NCBI RefSeq assembly: GCF_003112535.1
Contig: NZ_BEWA01000011.1
Coordinates: 62,001 to 126,000, forward strand
DNA from: Streptomyces rishiriensis
GTDB lineage: Bacteria; Actinomycetota; Actinomycetes; Streptomycetales; Streptomycetaceae
Length of the DNA stretch: 64,000 nucleotides
Direction of reading: 5' to 3'
Of the stretch, positions 1 through 9,638 are shown in pieces (within the stretch, counting starts at the first letter, position 1; every line of letters begins with the position of its first letter). The notes beneath the pieces are model-generated. The model made no database searches. It saw nothing but the letters and a program-made list of their open reading frames with translations, and was not told the origin of the DNA. Position numbers and translations under genes: made by a program.

Positions 1-23
1 GCCGGTGCTTGTGGCGGCTGGAT

Positions 24-887
24 TCAGGACTCGTCGAAGACGAGGTCCTCGGGCGGCAGCGTCATCCGCACGGTGGCGCCGTTGGTGACCTCGACGACGT
101 GGTGCAGGCCCACGAGGCGCTTGCCGGTGGACAGGACCGTGAAGCGGTCCTGCACTCCGGCCAGATAGGCGGGGAAGCAGGCGATGCTCGGGCTGTCGAG
201 CTGGAAGAAGTCGACAAGACGCCGGAACAGCTTGGGAAGGATGACGACGTCGTCGGTGATCGAGGACAGCGCCGTGACCTTCGCCCCGGTCGTCGTCACG
301 TCGCTCGGCCACAGGCCTCGGCCCGGCGCCGTCCGCGCCTGCTGGGTGGCGGAGGTCAACTCCGCGCGCAGGCTGGGGAACAGGCTGCGGTAGAAGGTGG
401 GATAGACCAGGCCCACGGTGAGCAGGTGATGGTTGACCGTCGCCCGGAGCATGGTGACGTCGACGTCGACGTCCGTACCGCTGGCACCGCCGGAGGCGCC
501 GCGCCCGGCCAGGGCGACACACCTGCCATGGATGTCGGCGCCACTGGTGTAGATGAAGCCGGGGACGGTGTCGGGTGTCGCGGCGGTGACGGTCTCGTTC
601 GACCCCTGCTGCACGTCCGTGAACCCCAGCCAGCTCAGCAGTTCGTCGCGTGCGGCATGGGCGAACTGCAGGGGCTGGTGAACGCGGTTGGCACCGTAAT
701 GGGTCTCCAGCGCGTCGATCGCGTCCAGTCGCAGCGTCGCGCGTCCCAACGCGTCGCGCTTGACCGCACGGCCTCCGCTGCCCACGAGACCCCAGTCGTT
801 CGGGTCGGCGGGGGTGAAGTGGATGGTGTCGCCATCCGGCTGGGTTCCCTTGATCTGGAACGACCCGTTGATGAGAAGCATCGTCAT
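24..887 (-). CDS. Staphylococcal-nuclease-like (SNase fold) protein
   Basis: The 287-residue product matches the thermonuclease (SNase) pattern along most of its length. Visible are a Gly-Asp-Thr metal-loop motif (D20), the segment LRLDAIDALET that aligns with the RLLLVDTPET strand of micrococcal nuclease (R53, D58, E61 corresponding to R35, D40, E43), and HGR at 120-122 matching catalytic R87. So all expected catalytic residues are present, suggesting a functional Ca-dependent DNA/RNA phosphodiesterase. The C-terminal 80 residues are not part of the usual domain. I see no signal peptide, which is unusual because most bacterial SNases are secreted. ATG at 887 is the start. It is divergent from the giant proteins that follow and probably shares their locus. 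The family assignment is from motifs only. Confidence 0.75.
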   Translation of the reverse strand: MTMLLINGSFQIKGTQPDGDTIHFTPADPNDWGLVGSGGRAVKRDALGRATLRLDAIDALETHYGANRVHQPLQFAHAARDELLSWLGFTDVQQGSNETVTAATPDTVPGFIYTSGADIHGRCVALAGRGASGGASGTDVDVDVTMLRATVNHHLLTVGLVYPTFYRSLFPSLRAELTSATQQARTAPGRGLWPSDVTTTGAKVTALSSITDDVVILPKLFRRLVDFFQLDSPSIACFPAYLAGVQDRFTVLSTGKRLVGLHHVVEVTNGATVRMTLPPEDLVFDES

Positions 888-943
888 GGCAGCCTCCGAC
901 GACGTGAACGGACGATGGCGAGAGGCGAAGTGCTGACATCTCC

Positions 944-972
944 ACGTTATTCCCGGGCCGATCGGCGTGCAA
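944..972 (-). promoter_or_regulatory. Candidate promoter of the SNase-like gene
   Basis: Read on the minus strand, a -35 box TTGCAC (967-972) is followed after 17 bp by TAACGT (944-949). This gives a leader of about 50 nt before the ATG at 887. It lies in the 296-bp divergent intergenic region 888-1183, where I found no convincing plus-strand promoter. Confidence 0.45.
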
Positions 973-1183
973 TGGCGAAAAACAGCACGTCAACATGGTT
1001 GAAGGGTCACCGAACTGATGGTGCGTCCCACGGCTGGAGGATGCTCCCGTGCACCCTGTCACCGCTTGGGACTCCAGTGGCGAGAATCCGCCGACGGAGT
1101 GAACATGAAAGGAGGTGTGAGCGGCTCCGCCGCACGTCACGACTCCCACGATCGACTCCCACGACCTCGGACGAGGCGTTCTC

Positions 1184-4100
1184 ATGTCATTCCACACTGG
1201 TCGCCCTGAAGCCCTGAGACCCTGGGAAGAGCTGCGGAACCATCCCGGCGGCGGACACGGCGACGGTGGCGGCGGCTTCGGTGGTCACGGCGGTCACGGT
1301 GGCGGCTTCGACGGCCACGGCGGGGGCTTCGGTGGGCATCCTCCGTTCGGCGGCGGGCACCCGTTCGGCCATGACGGCCATGACGGCCCGGACCCCGGTG
1401 GCCCGCAGGACGGTCCCGGCGGGCCACCGCACGACGGTCCGGCGGGCGAGGACGTCGCCGAGGGCCCGTTCCGGGTGGTGCGACCCGCCGACATGCTCGT
1501 CGTCGACATCGCCCTGGTCAATCTGCGGTTCGACGGCCACCGTCTGGTGCGGCGGGATCCGGGTGCACCGGCGTTCGTCGTCGCCGGCCTGGCACCGCAG
1601 CACGTGCTGGAAGCGGTTCCGGATTCGCTGGGCCCCGCCTCCGGCGCGCTGAAAGCCGTCACCGCCGGCTCGACCCGGCTGGCCTTCTCGGTCCCGGGCG
1701 ACATGGATGGCCTGGACCTCTCCCTGGCCGCGCTGCTCGACTGGGAGCGACTCGTTCCGCTGACCGTGCCGGTGGGCATGCGTGATCCCGACACCCCGGG
1801 GTCGACGATCTTCCAGGGCATCCCCAGAAGCGTCATCGAATTCCCGGCCCGGCTGCTGATCACCTACGATGAGCCGGTTCACTGGCTGGGTCCGCCCGCG
1901 CCCCAACAGGGCGGCGGACGGCTCGCGTTGTGGCACGCGCGGCTGCACGGCGGGCAGAACGGCGAGGTGCTGCTCCGGGCCTTCGCGACGGCCGGCGACG
2001 GGGGCGCGCCGCCCCCGGGCAGTCCGCTCGACGCCGGGAACCTTCAGGACCTCGTCACCCTCACCAGCCGGGCCGAACTCATCGTCCCGGGCAGCGGCGT
2101 GCCCATCGCCGTCCCGAGCGCGCCGTTGCACTCGGAACAGTTCATCCTCACCCCGCTGGGCGCCTCGGCCCACCTGCACGGTGCATGGGAAAGTGCCCCG
2201 GACTCCGACAGGTCCGCGTACGAGAAGGCAGGTCGGCCGTTCCCGACCCTGACGGTGTATGACCAGATCACGGGTCTGGGACGTGATCAGTACGTCCGCG
2301 CCGTGACACACGGCCGCCTGAGCACGGGTCATGAGGCCCTGCACGTGAAGGAGTTCAAGCGGATCTTCGTGGCACGCCCGAACGACGGCATCGTCGCCTA
2401 CCTGCAACGGGAGGATCACGTCGTACCCAAGCAGCCGGAAGTGCAGTACGGAACGGCCGGGTTCACCTACGGAGGGCGCGAAATGCCCTTCCGTGCACTG
2501 CGGATCACCGATCGGACCACCCCGGTCGTCGAGGCGGAGGACGATTCCTCGTCCTTCTGGGTGAGGCTCAAAAGCTCCGGCGACGACCACGAGTTCACCG
2601 TCATCGGAACGGACTGTGAAGGCCGGAAAGTCAGCTTCACCATGCCTTTGGTGTTCGTGCCGGACGGCGTGGCGGATCCGCAGCTGCAAGCCCGGTACGC
2701 CGAGAAGCCGAAGAGTCCGGACCCGGCGAAGGACCGTTCGACACGCCAGATGGGCGGCCAGCAGATGGCCATGGCTCAGCCGCCCGCCGACGCTCCCGGC
2801 AGCACCTGCCACGCGGTCGGCTCCCTGACCTTCGGGTTCGGGACCATCGGCAGCAAGCCGGAAGCCGACCGCATGGCGGTCGGTCTGCCCTACGTGGGGG
2901 CCGCCACCGTTCGTGTCCCCGCTGTCGAGCAGTTCGCCCCGACCGCCGGGGATCTCGCGGTCACCTTCAACGACACCTATCTCAAGCAGGCCATGGAGAA
3001 GCATCCGGCGGGCGCCTACCTGGACCTTGTCGCGCCGATCGGCCTCGCGCTCGGGGCGGAGAAGGCCGGCGGGGTCGCAAGTCCGAAGACCGCGCTCAGA
3101 CTCATCACGGCCCAGGCGGGAGTCGTCCCCGACGTCTTCAAGACCGACGCCACGGGTGCCGTCATCGACGCGATTGCGCCGTCCGACATGCTGAAGACCT
3201 TCGACGGAGCCAAGCTGCTGGGCCTCATCGACCTCGGACGGGTCCTGAAGGCCCTGGTCAAGGACGATGTCACCGCCGTCACGAACTACACCGACAACCA
3301 GATCCAGGCCGTCCTGGACGCCGCGGACGGCATCCTGCCGGTGCCGGTAATGCGTATCCGCGACCTGGCGGACGGGCAGGGCAAGGAACTGCGCTACGTG
3401 TGGAAGACCCGGCTGGCGAACCCGGACTCCCCACCGGAGAAGGGCGAACTGCCGGATGTCATCGACGCGAAGGATGCCACGCTGACCCTGGACGCGCACA
3501 CCGTCCGCTCGAAGGGCGCACTTGATCAGGTCACCGTGGACGGCAGGCTGAGCAACTTCGCGCTGGAGTTCGCCGATTGCGCCCGGGTGGAAATCGCCGA
3601 GCTGAGGTTCCGGACCGGCTCGGCGAAGAAGCCCGAGGTGACGGCGAGCGGTGTGGAGCTGAAGTTCGAAGGCGCCCTGGAATTCATCAACACCCTCCGC
3701 AGCGCCCTGCCCGCCGACGTCTTCGGGGCGGGCGCGTATGTCGACGTCCAGCCCAGCGGCGTCACCGCGGGCTACAAGTTCACGGTGCCGACCATCGGCA
3801 TCGGCGTCTTCACCCTGTCGAACCTCGCGCTGGCGGCCGAGCTGAAGATCCCCTTCGACGACGGGACCGGTGTCACGTTCCGTTTCTCGGTCTCCGAGCG
3901 ACAGCACCCCTTCATCGTCACCGTGTCCCTGTTCGGCGGCGGTGGCTACTTCTCCCTGCTGGTCGACGCCGCCAGAGGAGTGCGGCAACTCGAGGGCGCC
4001 CTGGAGTTCGGCGGCGCGGCGGCGCTCGATCTCGGTGTCGCGAGCGGCGGGGTCTCGGTGATGGCGGGCATCCGCTTCTCGCTCTCGGACACCGGGGCCT

Positions 4101-4387
4101 CCCTGTCCGGCTACCTGCGGTGCAGCGGTTTTCTGTCCGTGCTGGGCATCGTCACGGTGTCCGTCGAGTTCTCTCTCCAACTGGCCTACGACAAGAGGAA
4201 GGACATCCACCAGTCGGTGATCACTGGCAGGGGCACCCTCACGGTCAGCGTACGGATCGCGTTCTTCAGCAAGTCCGTCAAGCTCAGTCTCGAGCGCAGC
4301 TTCTCCGGGGCCCCGGGCGACCCTTCCTTCGCCGACTGCGTGCTGGAACCGCACTGGCGGGAGTACTGCGAGGCGTACGCTCCTTGA
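1184..4387 (+). CDS. Giant protein of unknown family with Gly/His-rich N-terminus (1067 aa)
   Basis: I do not recognise a named family. The first 90 residues are low complexity, dominated by Gly, His and Asp (repeats such as GGHGGHGGGF), a composition often able to bind divalent metal. The middle (about 100-650) looks like a folded beta-rich region. The last 200 residues alternate hydrophobic and polar residues with many glycines, suggesting a large beta-sheet or beta-solenoid-like module. No signal peptide or membrane helix is obvious. The ATG at 1184 has a GAGG ribosome site 7 nt upstream (1173-1176). The next gene begins 17 nt after the stop, so the two are probably one operon. The Gly/His tail here mirrors a similar tail at the other end of the following protein. 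Confidence 0.8.
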   Translation: MSFHTGRPEALRPWEELRNHPGGGHGDGGGGFGGHGGHGGGFDGHGGGFGGHPPFGGGHPFGHDGHDGPDPGGPQDGPGGPPHDGPAGEDVAEGPFRVVRPADMLVVDIALVNLRFDGHRLVRRDPGAPAFVVAGLAPQHVLEAVPDSLGPASGALKAVTAGSTRLAFSVPGDMDGLDLSLAALLDWERLVPLTVPVGMRDPDTPGSTIFQGIPRSVIEFPARLLITYDEPVHWLGPPAPQQGGGRLALWHARLHGGQNGEVLLRAFATAGDGGAPPPGSPLDAGNLQDLVTLTSRAELIVPGSGVPIAVPSAPLHSEQFILTPLGASAHLHGAWESAPDSDRSAYEKAGRPFPTLTVYDQITGLGRDQYVRAVTHGRLSTGHEALHVKEFKRIFVARPNDGIVAYLQREDHVVPKQPEVQYGTAGFTYGGREMPFRALRITDRTTPVVEAEDDSSSFWVRLKSSGDDHEFTVIGTDCEGRKVSFTMPLVFVPDGVADPQLQARYAEKPKSPDPAKDRSTRQMGGQQMAMAQPPADAPGSTCHAVGSLTFGFGTIGSKPEADRMAVGLPYVGAATVRVPAVEQFAPTAGDLAVTFNDTYLKQAMEKHPAGAYLDLVAPIGLALGAEKAGGVASPKTALRLITAQAGVVPDVFKTDATGAVIDAIAPSDMLKTFDGAKLLGLIDLGRVLKALVKDDVTAVTNYTDNQIQAVLDAADGILPVPVMRIRDLADGQGKELRYVWKTRLANPDSPPEKGELPDVIDAKDATLTLDAHTVRSKGALDQVTVDGRLSNFALEFADCARVEIAELRFRTGSAKKPEVTASGVELKFEGALEFINTLRSALPADVFGAGAYVDVQPSGVTAGYKFTVPTIGIGVFTLSNLALAAELKIPFDDGTGVTFRFSVSERQHPFIVTVSLFGGGGYFSLLVDAARGVRQLEGALEFGGAAALDLGVASGGVSVMAGIRFSLSDTGASLSGYLRCSGFLSVLGIVTVSVEFSLQLAYDKRKDIHQSVITGRGTLTVSVRIAFFSKSVKLSLERSFSGAPGDPSFADCVLEPHWREYCEAYAP

Positions 4388-4404
4388 TCGCATGGGAGAC
4401 GACC

Positions 4405-7400
4405 ATGCCGCTCGAACAGCACATCAACTTGACCGTTCTCCCTGCCGGGCTGTCGGACGACGGCACCCAGGCCCGGGTGTCGGTGTTCTTCGCCCCCCGG
4501 TTGCAGCCCGAGCACGAGGGCGGCACGCTGTCCGGCTTCGGAGATCTCGTCAGCTGGCCGGACAAACTCAAGGACGCCACCTTCGAGTTCGCCACCGAGG
4601 AGGACGGCACCGGGGCGCCGGCTGTGGCGCACGGACCGTTCGCCGGCCCCCTCAGGCCGCAAGGTCCGCCCCCCGACGCGGACTTGTGGAGAAAGCTCTT
4701 CCACGAGAACACCCCTCTGGAGCCCTACGTCTTCGAATCGTCGAGCGAGCGGGGGCAGCGCACCTACTCGGCCGCGCAGGTCAGCGACTACACCAAACGG
4801 GTGTACGTCGGAGCGGCCATGGGCCACCCCGAGGCACCGCCCTCGACGAGGCACGCGCTGAGCGTTCAGAGCTCCGCCCACGTGAACGAACCCAAGGACA
4901 TCCCGCAGCCCGGCAGCAGCCCGCACACGATCAAGACGGAGCTCAGGACCGATGTGCCGCAGGACGGTGCGGTGCCCCCGGACCTGGCGGCCCTGAACGC
5001 GTTCCACAGCGTCCCGCAGCCGAGTACCACCGTCAGCGAGGGGCTGGCCGGCGACGGACAGCAGCCCCCGCCCGACCCGCCACCACCGCCTTCGTTGCCC
5101 CCTGCCGACTTCCATACGATGCTCACCTCGCTCGGCGACCACCCGGTCCTGTTGCGGCGCCTCGGACTCGTCCTGGACTTCCTCCTGCCGGTCGAGCAGC
5201 TCCCCGCCTCCTCGGGCGAGCGGTTGCTGACGGTCGTCCCGCACTGGGCGTCCGCTCTGGAACAGGGCGCGTTCGACGTGTCCTGCCGGACCCGCTACGT
5301 CTTTTCCGCCGACCCTCTCGACCCCGCCCGCCGTGTCTTCGTTCCCGCGGCGCAGTCCCCTGCTCACGGCGACCCGCTGGCATCGCCGGCCCGCGGCCTG
5401 GTGGTGCTTTCCGAGAATTTCGCTCTGGAGCAGGCCGACATCGACGGTGCCGCGTTCAAGTTGCTGTCGGTCCCCGCGGACGCCACGGGCCTGTCCCCCG
5501 TGCGAACCCGCGGATTCTCCCTGATCAGGCACGACCGCGCGGACAGCCTGAAGAACGAGTTCCAACGGGCCGCCGTTCACGAGAACGCCTTCTCCCAGGT
5601 CGTCTCGGCACAACGAGCCGGCAACGGCGTACCGGCCGGGGAGACACCGGGGGCGGCCCCGGGCACTCCGCAGAACGCGAACGCCTCCCCACAGCCCGCC
5701 CCGGACGGTGTGAGCGCCCCCGAGCTGCTGGCCCAGGACGTGGTCCGCGGCCACCGGCTGGACGTCTGGGACGAGACACGCGGGGCGTGGTTCTCGCTGC
5801 ACGAGCGCGACGTGGAGTACCGGCAGCCCGGTGCCGGACCGGTCCTGCTCACCGCGTCCGACGAAGGCTTCTGCCAGGCACACCTCGCCTCACCGCCGCA
5901 CGAGAGCGTCCCGTCGGCGACGGCTCCGCCCCTGTACGTACCCGAGCAGTTGGTCTCCTGGCACGGCTGGTCGCTGTCGGCGCCCCGTCCGGGCCTGGTG
6001 CTGGACACCGACCCGGGCTCGCCCGACGATCACCTGCCGCCCAACAAGCCGATGCCGCCCAGGAACGACGCGCCGCCGGGGGTGCCGCTGGAGATCACGG
6101 TGAAGGTCCGGCCCGGTTCACTCCCCCGTCTGCGCTTCGGCCAGCAGTACCGGGTACGGCTGCGCACCGTCGACCTGGCGGGCAACGGCCTCGACGTCAC
6201 GCAGGCCACGGCGCTGAAGGCCCTGCCCGGTACTGCGCTTCCCGGTCCAGGGCCGGAGCCGTTCCGGCGGTTCGAGGCGGTCCCGGCGCCGGCCGTGGTG
6301 CCCCGGCTTCCGTTCGGCGAGGGCGCCTCGGCCGTGCGGATGGTGATCCGGAGCAGCCCGGGTGCCGAGCCGCCCCCGGCCGGTCCTGCGGGCCCCGATG
6401 GGCAGACGACGGCGGTGGCCCTGGCCGATGTCCGGTCCGGCCTGACCAATGACGCCGTCCGCACCGTCCAGAAGGCTCTCATCGCCGCCGGCCACCCCCT
6501 GCTGGGCGGCGCGGACGGCGTCTTCGGCGATGAGACCAGGAAGGCCTACGCCGCGGAGCAGCTCGCGCAGGGCTTCGCGGGGGCGGACGCCGACGGTGAC
6601 CCAGGCTGCGAGTCCCTGACCGCGCTGGGGCACAAGAGCGGGTTCACCGTCGACTGCGGCCACGGCTTCACGCCCGCGGACGGCAGCACCGCGGAGCAGT
6701 TCGCCGCGGAGTTCAACAAGTCGGCACTGGTCACCTCGCGAGGGCACGTGGCGTACCAGGGGATCGACGAACGTCACCTTGTGGCGCCGAAGGCGTCCCT
6801 TCAATGCGTGGAATGGCACGGACTGCTGGACGCGGCGATCGGCTCCACCGACCCCGGCGCCCAGGACACGGTCTACGCGCTGGCGACCAGGGAGAACGGC
6901 TCCCTCGGCGACACGCAGCCGGGTGTGCAGCTGAAGCCCGTCGACTCACCCGCGGCGGACCCCGGCCACCCGGCGTCGATCGCCCTGCACACCGGCGAGC
7001 AGGTCGAACTGCCCTACCTTCCCGATCCGCTGTCCATGGGAGCCGTTCTGCTGGACCTCCCGGGCATGCCCGCCGGTCAGCCCTTCACCGTCCCCTGGGA
7101 AGGCGATGTCTGGCACCGTCCCAGGTCCCTGCGGGTGAGGCTGGCCGAAGGGACGGCGCCGCCCCGGTTCGACGACGCCTCCCGGGTACTGACCGTGTCA
7201 CTGCCCAAGGGCGCCGTGGCGACGGTCCGGGTGTGTTCCGGGATCGACTTCGACGCGGACCTCATGGGCTTGGCCCGGTGGTGCCGGCGGCCCCCGGACG
7301 GGACACCCACCCCCGCACCCGCACCCGCACCCGCCACGGGGACGGACGACGCGGCCGTCACGACGGCGGAGTCGCCGGACCCCGAAGCGGTCCTTGAACT

Positions 7401-9198
7401 GGCCGCGGCCGGCCGGCACTGGATGTTCACCCCCTGGCACGAACTGACCCTCGTGCACGCGGTCCAACGGCCGCTGCGGACACCCGTGCTGGACCTCTCC
7501 GGGTCGGGGCCCCCGCGCGCCCCCGGCGCCACGGCCGAGCACCTCGCCGGCACCATCGCGCTGGACGAGGCCAGTACGGGCCGGATCGAACTCGTCGCCG
7601 AGTGGACCGAGGTGACGGACGCCGGACCCACCGGCCGCGACGCCCGGCCGATGGCCGCCCCGGTGTTCGGACTCCTGACCGGCAGGGCGGACCCGCCCGG
7701 TACCCACGGCCCCCAGGTCGCCGTCCTCGACAACGGCGTCCTGACCTTCAGCACGCAGGCGTCCGAGGACCGGGCGAAGACTGCCGCGGACGCGGCCAAG
7801 ACGGCCGACGACCAGGCCAAGGCGGCCAAGGCGGCGGCCAAGGAAGCCGCTGACACCGCCAAGGCGGCCAAGGACGCGGGCGATGTGGCCGCTGCCGCCG
7901 CCAAGAGCGACGAAGCGGCCCGGTCCAGGGCTGCCGGCGTCGAGAGCGCGGCCAAGGCCGCCGTCGCTCCGGCCGTCCTCCAGAACCACGAGTTCGGCGA
8001 CACCCGACACCGCACGGTGCGCTACCGCCCCGTGGCCGGAAGCAGGTTCGCCGACTGCTTCCCCGCGCAGTTCGCCGATCCCGGCGAGAGCACGCTGACC
8101 GTGACAGGGGCGCCGCGGGAACACTCGGTGCCCAGCAGCGCGGCGCCCACGTCCCCGCGCGTGCTCTACTGCATGCCCACCCTCGCGCTGGAGCGGGACA
8201 AGGGACCCGACGGCGCCGTCGTCCAGCGCCGGCTCGGTGGCGGTATCCGGGTGTACGTGGACCGTCCCTGGTACTCCTCGGGTGACGGCGAACTGCTCGG
8301 TGTGGTCCTCGGCGAGCCGCCGGGGGGCGACCCCGCCTCGGTACGGGATTCCTGGGTCACGCTGATGGGCCGCGATCCCCTTCACCGTTCCGCCCCGGTC
8401 GTCGCCCCGACCGCGGACATGTTCACCAACGCGGTGCGGCGTTCCGGGCCGCTCTCGGTGCCCACGCCCTCCGGCCCGCTTCCCGTCACGGTGGTGGGCT
8501 TCGCCCCGCAGTTCGACGCCGACGAGAAGGGCGGCCGCTGGTACTTCGACCTGGAGATCGACACAGGGGACGCCTGTCTGCCGTTCGTCCGGCTCGCTCT
8601 GGTCCGGTACCAGCCGGAGTCGATCCCGGGTTTCGAGATCTCCCGGGTCGTCCTCGCCGACCTGGTCCGCACCCTGCCCGACCGCGAGTTGACCGTCAGG
8701 CCCGGCCCGGTGCTCTCGGTCAGCGTCACCGGCCCCTCCTGGGACCCCACGGACTCCCCGCCACCGCTGATCACCGCCGTGCTGCAACGACGACATGACG
8801 TCGTCGGCGACGACGACCTCGGCTGGGTGACCCTGGACGACACATCGACCCCCCTGACCTCGGTCGACGCGGACTCCTCCCACCGGCCCTCCTACATGGG
8901 CCAGGTCACGGTGCCACCCGTCGGGCCAGGGGTGCCACTGCGCCTGACGGTCGTCGAGACCGAGAACATCCCCGCCGTCGCTCCCCCGCCCGCCGCGCTC
9001 CCCACGCCCCCGGGGCCGGTGCTGTACTGCGACACCGTCGATCTCTTCCCGGGATCCGGCGGCCAGGACGACAACGACGACGGGCCGCAGCGTGACGACG
9101 GGCCGCACGGCTTCGGCGGGCCGCACGGCGACGGCGACCACGGTGACCACCAGGGCCATGGCGGCCACGGTGGCCATGGCGGATTCTCCCCTCACTGA
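4405..9198 (+). CDS. Giant modular protein with peptidoglycan-binding-like domain and His/Gly tail (about 1597 aa)
   Basis: The family is unknown. I start it at ATG 4405 because GGGAGA (4394-4399) sits 5 nt upstream; the open frame itself extends further 5', inside the preceding gene. From residue about 677 to 750 a peptidoglycan-binding_1-like repeat is seen (VRTVQKALIAAGHPL followed by GADGVFGDETRKAY). Residues about 1115-1190 are almost purely Ala/Lys/Asp and should form a long helix or coiled coil. A Fn3-like strand (YRVRLRTVDLAGN) precedes the binding domain near residue 580. The final 45 residues are His/Gly/Asp-rich. No signal peptide or transmembrane segment is visible. Together with the neighbouring lysozyme-like and M23-like products it suggests a cell-wall-directed assembly, but this is inference. 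Confidence 0.8.
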   Translation: MPLEQHINLTVLPAGLSDDGTQARVSVFFAPRLQPEHEGGTLSGFGDLVSWPDKLKDATFEFATEEDGTGAPAVAHGPFAGPLRPQGPPPDADLWRKLFHENTPLEPYVFESSSERGQRTYSAAQVSDYTKRVYVGAAMGHPEAPPSTRHALSVQSSAHVNEPKDIPQPGSSPHTIKTELRTDVPQDGAVPPDLAALNAFHSVPQPSTTVSEGLAGDGQQPPPDPPPPPSLPPADFHTMLTSLGDHPVLLRRLGLVLDFLLPVEQLPASSGERLLTVVPHWASALEQGAFDVSCRTRYVFSADPLDPARRVFVPAAQSPAHGDPLASPARGLVVLSENFALEQADIDGAAFKLLSVPADATGLSPVRTRGFSLIRHDRADSLKNEFQRAAVHENAFSQVVSAQRAGNGVPAGETPGAAPGTPQNANASPQPAPDGVSAPELLAQDVVRGHRLDVWDETRGAWFSLHERDVEYRQPGAGPVLLTASDEGFCQAHLASPPHESVPSATAPPLYVPEQLVSWHGWSLSAPRPGLVLDTDPGSPDDHLPPNKPMPPRNDAPPGVPLEITVKVRPGSLPRLRFGQQYRVRLRTVDLAGNGLDVTQATALKALPGTALPGPGPEPFRRFEAVPAPAVVPRLPFGEGASAVRMVIRSSPGAEPPPAGPAGPDGQTTAVALADVRSGLTNDAVRTVQKALIAAGHPLLGGADGVFGDETRKAYAAEQLAQGFAGADADGDPGCESLTALGHKSGFTVDCGHGFTPADGSTAEQFAAEFNKSALVTSRGHVAYQGIDERHLVAPKASLQCVEWHGLLDAAIGSTDPGAQDTVYALATRENGSLGDTQPGVQLKPVDSPAADPGHPASIALHTGEQVELPYLPDPLSMGAVLLDLPGMPAGQPFTVPWEGDVWHRPRSLRVRLAEGTAPPRFDDASRVLTVSLPKGAVATVRVCSGIDFDADLMGLARWCRRPPDGTPTPAPAPAPATGTDDAAVTTAESPDPEAVLELAAAGRHWMFTPWHELTLVHAVQRPLRTPVLDLSGSGPPRAPGATAEHLAGTIALDEASTGRIELVAEWTEVTDAGPTGRDARPMAAPVFGLLTGRADPPGTHGPQVAVLDNGVLTFSTQASEDRAKTAADAAKTADDQAKAAKAAAKEAADTAKAAKDAGDVAAAAAKSDEAARSRAAGVESAAKAAVAPAVLQNHEFGDTRHRTVRYRPVAGSRFADCFPAQFADPGESTLTVTGAPREHSVPSSAAPTSPRVLYCMPTLALERDKGPDGAVVQRRLGGGIRVYVDRPWYSSGDGELLGVVLGEPPGGDPASVRDSWVTLMGRDPLHRSAPVVAPTADMFTNAVRRSGPLSVPTPSGPLPVTVVGFAPQFDADEKGGRWYFDLEIDTGDACLPFVRLALVRYQPESIPGFEISRVVLADLVRTLPDRELTVRPGPVLSVSVTGPSWDPTDSPPPLITAVLQRRHDVVGDDDLGWVTLDDTSTPLTSVDADSSHRPSYMGQVTVPPVGPGVPLRLTVVETENIPAVAPPPAALPTPPGPVLYCDTVDLFPGSGGQDDNDDGPQRDDGPHGFGGPHGDGDHGDHQGHGGHGGHGGFSPH
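6433..6660 (+). other. Peptidoglycan-binding_1-like domain inside the giant protein
   Basis: This segment encodes the pattern typical of PG_binding_1 three-helix domains: an amphipathic helix ending in a Leu-X-X-Ala-Gly turn, then Gly-X-Phe-Gly-X-X-Thr and a second helix. A 12-14 residue insertion is present after the second helix. It is the only domain in the protein I can name, so it is listed separately. Confidence 0.6.
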
Positions 9199-9242
9199 CC
9201 TCGCGCAGGCCCGTGAACCCACGAGTGGACGGAGACCTCACC

Positions 9243-9539
9243 ATGTTCGACAGCGTCCGCAACTACTGGATCGGCTTCAACGATCCGCTCGAAGGCCGCG
9301 TGAACTGCATGCACTTGGACCAGAAGAGCTGGGTGAGCACGGGCATCGGCAACAAACTGGACGAGACGGCGCAGGCCGACTCGGCGCCGACGGACGCGGA
9401 ACGAGAGCGTTCGCTGGCCGAGGCCCAGGAGCTTCGCTGGCTGGTCAACGACGACGGCGCGGAGGCGACCGCCGACCAGGTCGCCGCCGACCGGGACGCC
9501 CTGAGGCGCCAGTTCCAGGCGCCCTTTGACGGACGATGA
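9243..9539 (+). CDS. Short GH24-lysozyme-like fragment (98 aa), probably frameshifted
   Basis: The N-terminus carries the T4-lysozyme-type catalytic spacing. Glu17 in PLEGRV is followed nine residues later by Asp26, and six later by Ser32 just before TGIGN, matching E11-D20-T26 and GIGH of T4 lysozyme. The usual family domain is about 140-160 residues, so this product is truncated. After the stop at 9537-9539 the +1 frame continues with a sensible stretch (LTDDEIDRAVFAELGF) up to a TGA at 9589-9591, as if one C in the CCC at 9522-9524 had been inserted. The ATG at 9243 has a GGAG site at 9231-9234. It could be a decayed gene or a sequencing error. It lies between the giant protein and the M23-like gene in the same direction. 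Confidence 0.6.
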   Translation: MFDSVRNYWIGFNDPLEGRVNCMHLDQKSWVSTGIGNKLDETAQADSAPTDAERERSLAEAQELRWLVNDDGAEATADQVAADRDALRRQFQAPFDGR

Positions 9540-9638
9540 GATCGATCGCGCCGTCTTCGCCGAACTCGGTTTCCACGTGCTTTCGGCGTGAGTGACAAGA
9601 ACGTTCACCAACCATGTGAAGACGAAAGGACGGACGTC

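Noticed and set aside
1108-1209. Strong AAAGGAGG ribosome-like site followed by a short frame
   Set aside because: The GTG follows too closely, and the peptide has no recognisable features. The main gene has its own site.
1187-4393. Minus-strand open frame of over 1000 codons opposite the first giant gene
   Set aside because: Arg/Gly/Asp-rich composition is typical of antisense shadows in high-GC DNA, and the sense product has a ribosome site and sensible folds.
7198-9222. Minus-strand open frame opposite the second giant gene
   Set aside because: Composition and lack of any recognisable motif mark it as an antisense shadow.
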